This document shows positions 47,501 through 64,000 of a DNA stretch of 64,000 bases, piece by piece. Each line of letters starts with the position of its first letter. The first letter of the stretch is position 1. This DNA is from Todiramphus chloris collaris (Eukaryota > Chordata > Aves > Coraciiformes > Alcedinidae). The notes beneath the pieces were generated by a model. The model saw only the letters and a list, made by a program, of their open reading frames with translations. It was not told where the DNA came from and made no database searches. The position numbers and the translations under genes are program-made. Location of the stretch: contig JANVCC010000049.1 of NCBI GenBank assembly GCA_025345505.1, forward strand, positions 8,151,568 through 8,215,567. The letters are read 5' to 3'.

Positions 47501-48500
47501 GTGCTCACTCCAAAAATACAGTCCCCCTGAGCACTGGCACGGTTATCAGTGTTCCCTCAGCAACTATGTCATTCTGGAAATGGTGGAAGGAAGAAAAACA
47601 CCGATCAGTTGTCAAGGAAGACACACTGGCTGAAGACATGATTTAACTGCCAACAAATCCTCCAGGATAGTTTTCAACCAGCCCAATAAAGCACTGCTCA
47701 CAGGCATGACTTTGGAAGGGTGCCATTCGAGAGGAGGGGCGGAATCCCAGAGAGAAACAGCCCTATGCCCCAGAAGAGTGGCTGAATACAAAACATATAC
47801 AGCATAACATACACATATAATATACATTTTAAAAATAAAAATATATAGATGATTATTATACTTCTAGTATGGCCTAAGAAAGCTGCCTATTTCTTCTCAA
47901 AGTTCTAGACACTAGCAATATAAACTCAGATCCGTTAAGGAACATCCCATGCAATGTCTTGTAAGCATGACACCTCAGAAAAGCCTCAATGGCCACTGCT
48001 CATGAGTGAATGGGAAATTAGTAAACCAGAGGTAATGCAGCAGGAGTTACTATCTCAGAACAGGGTTGATTATGCACATTTGTAACCCCCTAATTCCCCA
48101 AATCCAGATATGCATTCTGCAGGATAATTTGGTTTCAAAATGTAATATTCCATTTCAGTGGAAAAAAAAACCCTGCATGCCTCCTGACACCAGGGAGCAA
48201 AGCTGCAGTTCTGGGTGACGTGGATGGACAGGAAATTGAAATGCCTTTTCCCACAAGTGATTTCTGTTTTGCAAAAGCAAGGAAAGGAACGACTGCAGAT
48301 ACGTACAGTTTCCCTCTCCTCCAACAGCATCCATTGACTGGCTACAGCAAACCACAAAGACTCCCCTCCCTTCTTCCAAAGAGGCAAGAGCCTCAGTGCC
48401 ATTACCAGCCAGCTCTAGCTTCCAGCTTCCAAACTATTTCACCACAACTTCCTCTAGGCATAAACTAGGGACGCATTTAGCTATTCAAGTATTTTGAAAA
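41501..48500. other. Convergent intergenic region, no gene recognised
   Basis: This lies between the 3' ends of MOSPD1 (plus) and the PABIR gene (minus). I recognise no coding exon on either strand. It contains a 19-bp tandem duplication (43030-43067). A TCATAGAATG at about 43592 faintly resembles an inverted CR1 end, but nothing after it supports that. Confidence 0.6.
43030..43067. repeat. 19-bp perfect tandem duplication
   Basis: GAATGTGAATTCTGAATTG occurs at 43030-43048 and again at 43049-43067 without a mismatch. Confidence 0.97.
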
Positions 48501-48508
48501 TGTTTAGG

Positions 48509-48754
48509 TTTATTCTTCTTCCAGAGTTGTCACAGAATTTTAGGACAGCAATGCACTAGGCAAACAGAAAAGTGCTGCAGATATTAAGACCAACTTAAAA
48601 TGTAAACTAGACAAATGTAAACTAGGGTGGAAGTGGGTTACAATAGATACTCTAATTTAAAAAGGAAAATATTTAATCACAGATGAAAATGAGAATACAG
48701 TTACCTCCCAACAAAGTGCAGAAACAGCAAAACACATTTATTTTTCCATTTATT
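48509..48754 (-). terminator. Candidate poly(A) signals of the PABIR gene
   Basis: Three AATAAA hexamers read on the minus strand: 48749-48754, 48737-48742 and 48509-48514. They are the first AATAAA cluster I find downstream of the PABIR stop and would make a 3' UTR of about 2.1-2.3 kb. An ATTAAA variant nearer the stop (for example near 50017 or 49191) could act instead. Confidence 0.45.
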
Positions 48755-49150
48755 GGCACTTATTTGAAAAATAGCATAAATATTTGACAGAAAAGAGGCA
48801 AGTTGACCCCACACGCAACTATTAAAGCCCTCTACTGATGCATCTTTTAAAAGAGACTGGAAGAGACACCAGGAGCTTCATTCTTAAGAAATAAGCAAGA
48901 TTAAAAAAAAAAAAAAAAAAGATAAAAAGGTCTTGCCCTCACCACAGAAGAGTGAACACACAGCAACTCTTTGGCACATACCTGAAATCGTGAAAGGAAC
49001 CTGTGCTGTGTTAGCCCGAGAGCAGACGGACATCAACCACAGGCTTGTCCCTCTGCTGCAGGGCTGAAGGGCAGCCTGCAGTTTGAAAGGACCTGCAATC
49101 AGCAAGTTGGCGATTACAATAATTTAAGAGGAATGAAATCAGAAACCTTT

Positions 49151-49223
49151 GCACTTCTGAAGTACTAAATGCTAAAACCTCAGGATTTAATGTTTGATTC
49201 CAAACGCTATTACTATTTTTCAC
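49151..49223. repeat. Direct duplicate, copy 1 (73 bp)
   Basis: This segment, beginning GCACTTCTGAAGTACTAAAT, recurs about 830 bp to the right at 49979-50051 in the same orientation, with roughly 8 mismatches and no gap. It lies in the probable PABIR 3' UTR. On the minus strand both copies carry ATTAAA. Confidence 0.93.
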
Positions 49224-49978
49224 ATCATATCTTACTTGAACTGAGTAAAACTATGAAATGCATTCTATTTTCCTTCTATGGTAAAGGCATTGGAAACCAG
49301 GCATTGGTCCTCAGGTCGCCAGATCTTTGCACACCGGGTTGTCCATTTCCAATTTTGATGGCTGCTGTCAATCAAAACTATATCCATGTGAAGCTTTCAC
49401 AGCAGAGTTCAGAGTGGGCTTTTCTCCTACTTGAGGAAGTTTCCGTACTTTTCTCACTTCATTACACATTACAAATATTTAGTGTTTAAAAATAAAAGCT
49501 TTTGCTTCAGATATTAACCTCTCTAGAGAGAAGGCTTCAAACCACGTGGTGCAGATGTACACACGTACAAATGGGGATCCAGCAGGGGAAGCTCAGTTGC
49601 AGGAGTTGACAGGAATTGACTACCAACATGAGGCTGCCACTGGAAAATCTGAAACAGCCTCTATGGTGGGGTTTGCAAATTTTTCCTCTCGTTTGGGGAA
49701 CTTCAGAGTGGAGATCAGGATGCCTCAAACCCCCTGACTTTTGAAATGGAGTACGAGAATCCGGAAATCTCTCAGATTACCAAGCTGTAGGTTTCCAATC
49801 AGCATCTGAAGTTTTCAACAGTAGAGATAACTTGATACCACTGTTTGAGGAAGTGACATCAGGAGATTAACCAGATTCAACGTCTTTGATCACCTCGGCC
49901 TGTAAAAAGGCATTCACGACCCCTCACTGTATTTGTCCCACAAAAGTCATAGATGAGGATGAATACTGTTAAAATAAT

Positions 49979-50051
49979 GCACTTCTGAAGTACTAAATAC
50001 TAAAATCTCAGGATTTAATGTTTGGTTCCAAACATTATTACCATTTTTCCC
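49979..50051. repeat. Direct duplicate, copy 2 (73 bp)
   Basis: Partner of 49151-49223. Flanks of the two copies do not match, so the duplicated unit is short. Its core ACTTCTGAAGT is an 11-bp near-palindrome. Confidence 0.93.
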
Positions 50052-50803
50052 CTATTAAAAAGGCCTTTGATAGTGCATCTACCTCTCTAAAACATCATCT
50101 AAATGGGGAAGAAAAAGAAAATAATACAAAACCCCACAAAAATGTTCCATGCCTAATTTGGAATTAGTCACAACAGCAGACACAATCATGAATAAAATCC
50201 AACATAGAAAATTTAAGTTGATAAATGACCAACTTCTTTTGACATCTATTAGACCACAGAATTGATTAACAGCCAATCATAACAGAACCTAAGAAGCAGC
50301 TCCCAACCCCCCCCAAATATTCCCCCTTTCATATGAAGAACAAAAAGTATAAATAACTAACACTTGTGGAATAAAAAACAAATCAGTAAGCTGCCTCATT
50401 GGTTTTGGACTGAGGACAAATGTGAAAGGTATCTACATAAGCACCACGTTATGCTAGCGAGGACACTGTCTGTCGGCCGTGAGGAAGCCACGTCGTCCAC
50501 AAGCAGAAGATACATACAGTATGGGTAACTTGTGCCAGGAAGATGATATCCATTGTCAATCAACAGCTTGCTTACTCGTGTTAGCATCAAATATGTTTGC
50601 AATTCAAATGCTTACTGTGTTTTAGTAAATGTCATACAAATCACTAGAAATGTGAATTCCTCCTCAAGGAACTATTCTGGAAGTTTTCTAGAAATCATGA
50701 CATTTCTGGAAGTTCCTATGAGGAACAGAATCAGTTACACACAACAGAAAGTCTTATTGGTATCCAGCCTGTTTCTTGGTGTCCATCAGCAGACTTCTGC
50801 TTC

Positions 50804-62671
<11,868 letters not shown>

Positions 62672-64000
62672 CTGTGGAAAGAAACACTCGTCAAATGCCA
62701 AAGCCATTTTCTTCCTATCAAAAAGTACCTCTTAATATAACCCCAGTTTTAACTGCTATGACAGCTATCATTTCAAGACAAAGCACTCAAGAGACAGGTA
62801 TATGAGAACTTTTTTAACATGTTGGCAGAGTGTGGAAAACAAATTGCTCTTCCCCCAAGTTCCAGCTCCTTCAATTAAGGATTTTAATTAATCCTATTGA
62901 GTCTTCAGAATAAGTGAGAATTTGTTAAGATAGATCATTTCTGTGGGAGTTTATTGTGTTTGGAATGGCTGCAGTTTGCATATTGCTTTGACCATCATTC
63001 AAGGATCAGATTTATAAATGGCATATAACTAGTAACTGAAACCAGCTTCAGTGCCATAGATGAAATAGAATTAATAAAACCCCCCCCCCCCCCCCCCCCC
63101 AGGATCTTGATAAATCTTATCACTACAAACACTGAATAAGTTTTGAACATTTTTTTTTTTCCAGGAAATGTTAAAGTTAAACCAGGTTTTAAAGCCCTAA
63201 GACTTTTGCCTGCACTCATGCTTCTAACCAGGAAGCAGCACATCCATTTAAATAGCACAGAATTAGTTATTTGATAAAAAATGAGCTCCTTTCTCAAGAC
63301 AGCTTTAGTTAGTTTATTGGCTCCTAAAGCAGGATTCACTGGTCATCAACGGAGTTATCAACAGCCATTGATCAGCACTTAATGAATGCAGCTGCAGAAA
63401 TCAAGTAAGTTTTATGGTCACTAGTATAAAAATTTTGAGTCACAATCCTACAATCCCCATGCCTAAAAAATCCCCAAGGAACTCCACAGGTAAACAGACC
63501 CACACGTAATTGTCATTAGATGCACATTACAAGAAGTCACTGCACAGCATCTTTGTGTTTCTTCTGTTAGCTTGGGATGAACTAAAGCACTCAACAAAGA
63601 GAATTTCTTAAAACTAATGTGACCAATAATATTCCCTTGTTGTAAAGGCTGGTAATAATAATGCACTTTCAAGACACAGACAGAACTGTCCAGTTTAAAA
63701 TGCACCGGTTAGACACCGGTTAGTTTATGTTTTAGATCTCTTTTATCTAGCTGTAAATAGAGAATAAACAAAGCTTAGACTGCGAAATAAACCCAATAGC
63801 AATTGGCATAAGCACTGTGCTTTCCACCAGTTAGAGTGCATGGGATCTCTCTTTGAACTGTCAGGTACAAATGACTAGACATCCTTCACAATTTCCAGAG
63901 AAGGTTCATCTCATTTACACTCACAAGAGATCAAACAGGTGCCATTTGATAGGAGGTAGAACAGTAAAAATGTAAGGGATCCATGACATGATGCTTAGAG
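62672..64000 (-). other. PABIR intron 1 (part)
   Basis: This is the 3' part of the intron before the first visible exon. Its acceptor reads TTTCTTTCCACAG. It contains an uninterrupted C21 run (63080-63100), which reads G21 on the transcript. The N-terminal coding exon was not found here. Confidence 0.75.
63080..63100. repeat. C21 homopolymer
   Basis: This is a run of 21 C without interruption, giving a G21 stretch in the PABIR pre-mRNA. Confidence 0.95.

Noticed and set aside
49011-49223. Duplicated coding exon suggested by parallel open frames in the 73-bp repeats
   Set aside because: There are no matching splice sites around both copies, the substitutions are mostly amino-acid-changing, and the PABIR reading frame already ends at 50804.

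Overview
This window looks like nuclear genomic DNA from a bird. The evidence is a CR1 LINE 3' end, one MIR-type SINE fossil, no Alu- or B1-like SINEs, very low transposon density, and two GC-dense CpG islands. Three vertebrate protein-coding genes can be read exon by exon. All introns have GT-AG ends and the codon phases join. The gene set (INTS6L, MOSPD1, a PABIR/FAM122 gene) corresponds to human Xq26.3. That region lies on an autosome (chromosome 4) in chicken; this last point is from memory, not from the sequence.

Layout, left to right. Positions 1-5140 hold the 5' end of INTS6L on the minus strand: coding exons 1 and 2, the start of a long intron that runs off the left edge, and its CpG-island promoter (about 4240-5830). 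Positions 5.8-26.6 kb are a 21-kb gene-free interval with homopolymer tracts, a 36-bp perfect tandem duplication and possible conserved noncoding blocks. A second CpG island (about 26640-27900) is the promoter of MOSPD1 on the plus strand. Its complete 216-codon reading frame lies in five coding exons between 32635 and 40861, and polyadenylation signals follow at 41.0-41.5 kb. Positions 41.5-50.8 kb are the convergent 3' flanks. From 50804 to 62671 nine coding exons of a PABIR-family gene lie on the minus strand. Its first exon, and probably its promoter, are beyond the right edge.

Functionally the genes are unrelated neighbours: an Integrator-subunit paralogue (snRNA/mRNA 3'-end processing), an ER-membrane MSP-domain protein and a PP2A-B55 inhibitor. 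MOSPD1 and the PABIR gene are tail to tail. INTS6L and MOSPD1 are transcribed away from each other across the gene-free interval. The position and direction of the PABIR gene match human PABIR3 (FAM122C), while its sequence keeps the canonical family motifs.

I found no operon-like system, CRISPR array, intact mobile element or recognisable retrovirus. The observations most worth following are the PABIR paralogue question, a 73-bp direct duplication in the probable PABIR 3' UTR, a strong upstream ORF ahead of a weak MOSPD1 start, and a G-rich (on the transcript) tract in INTS6L intron 2.
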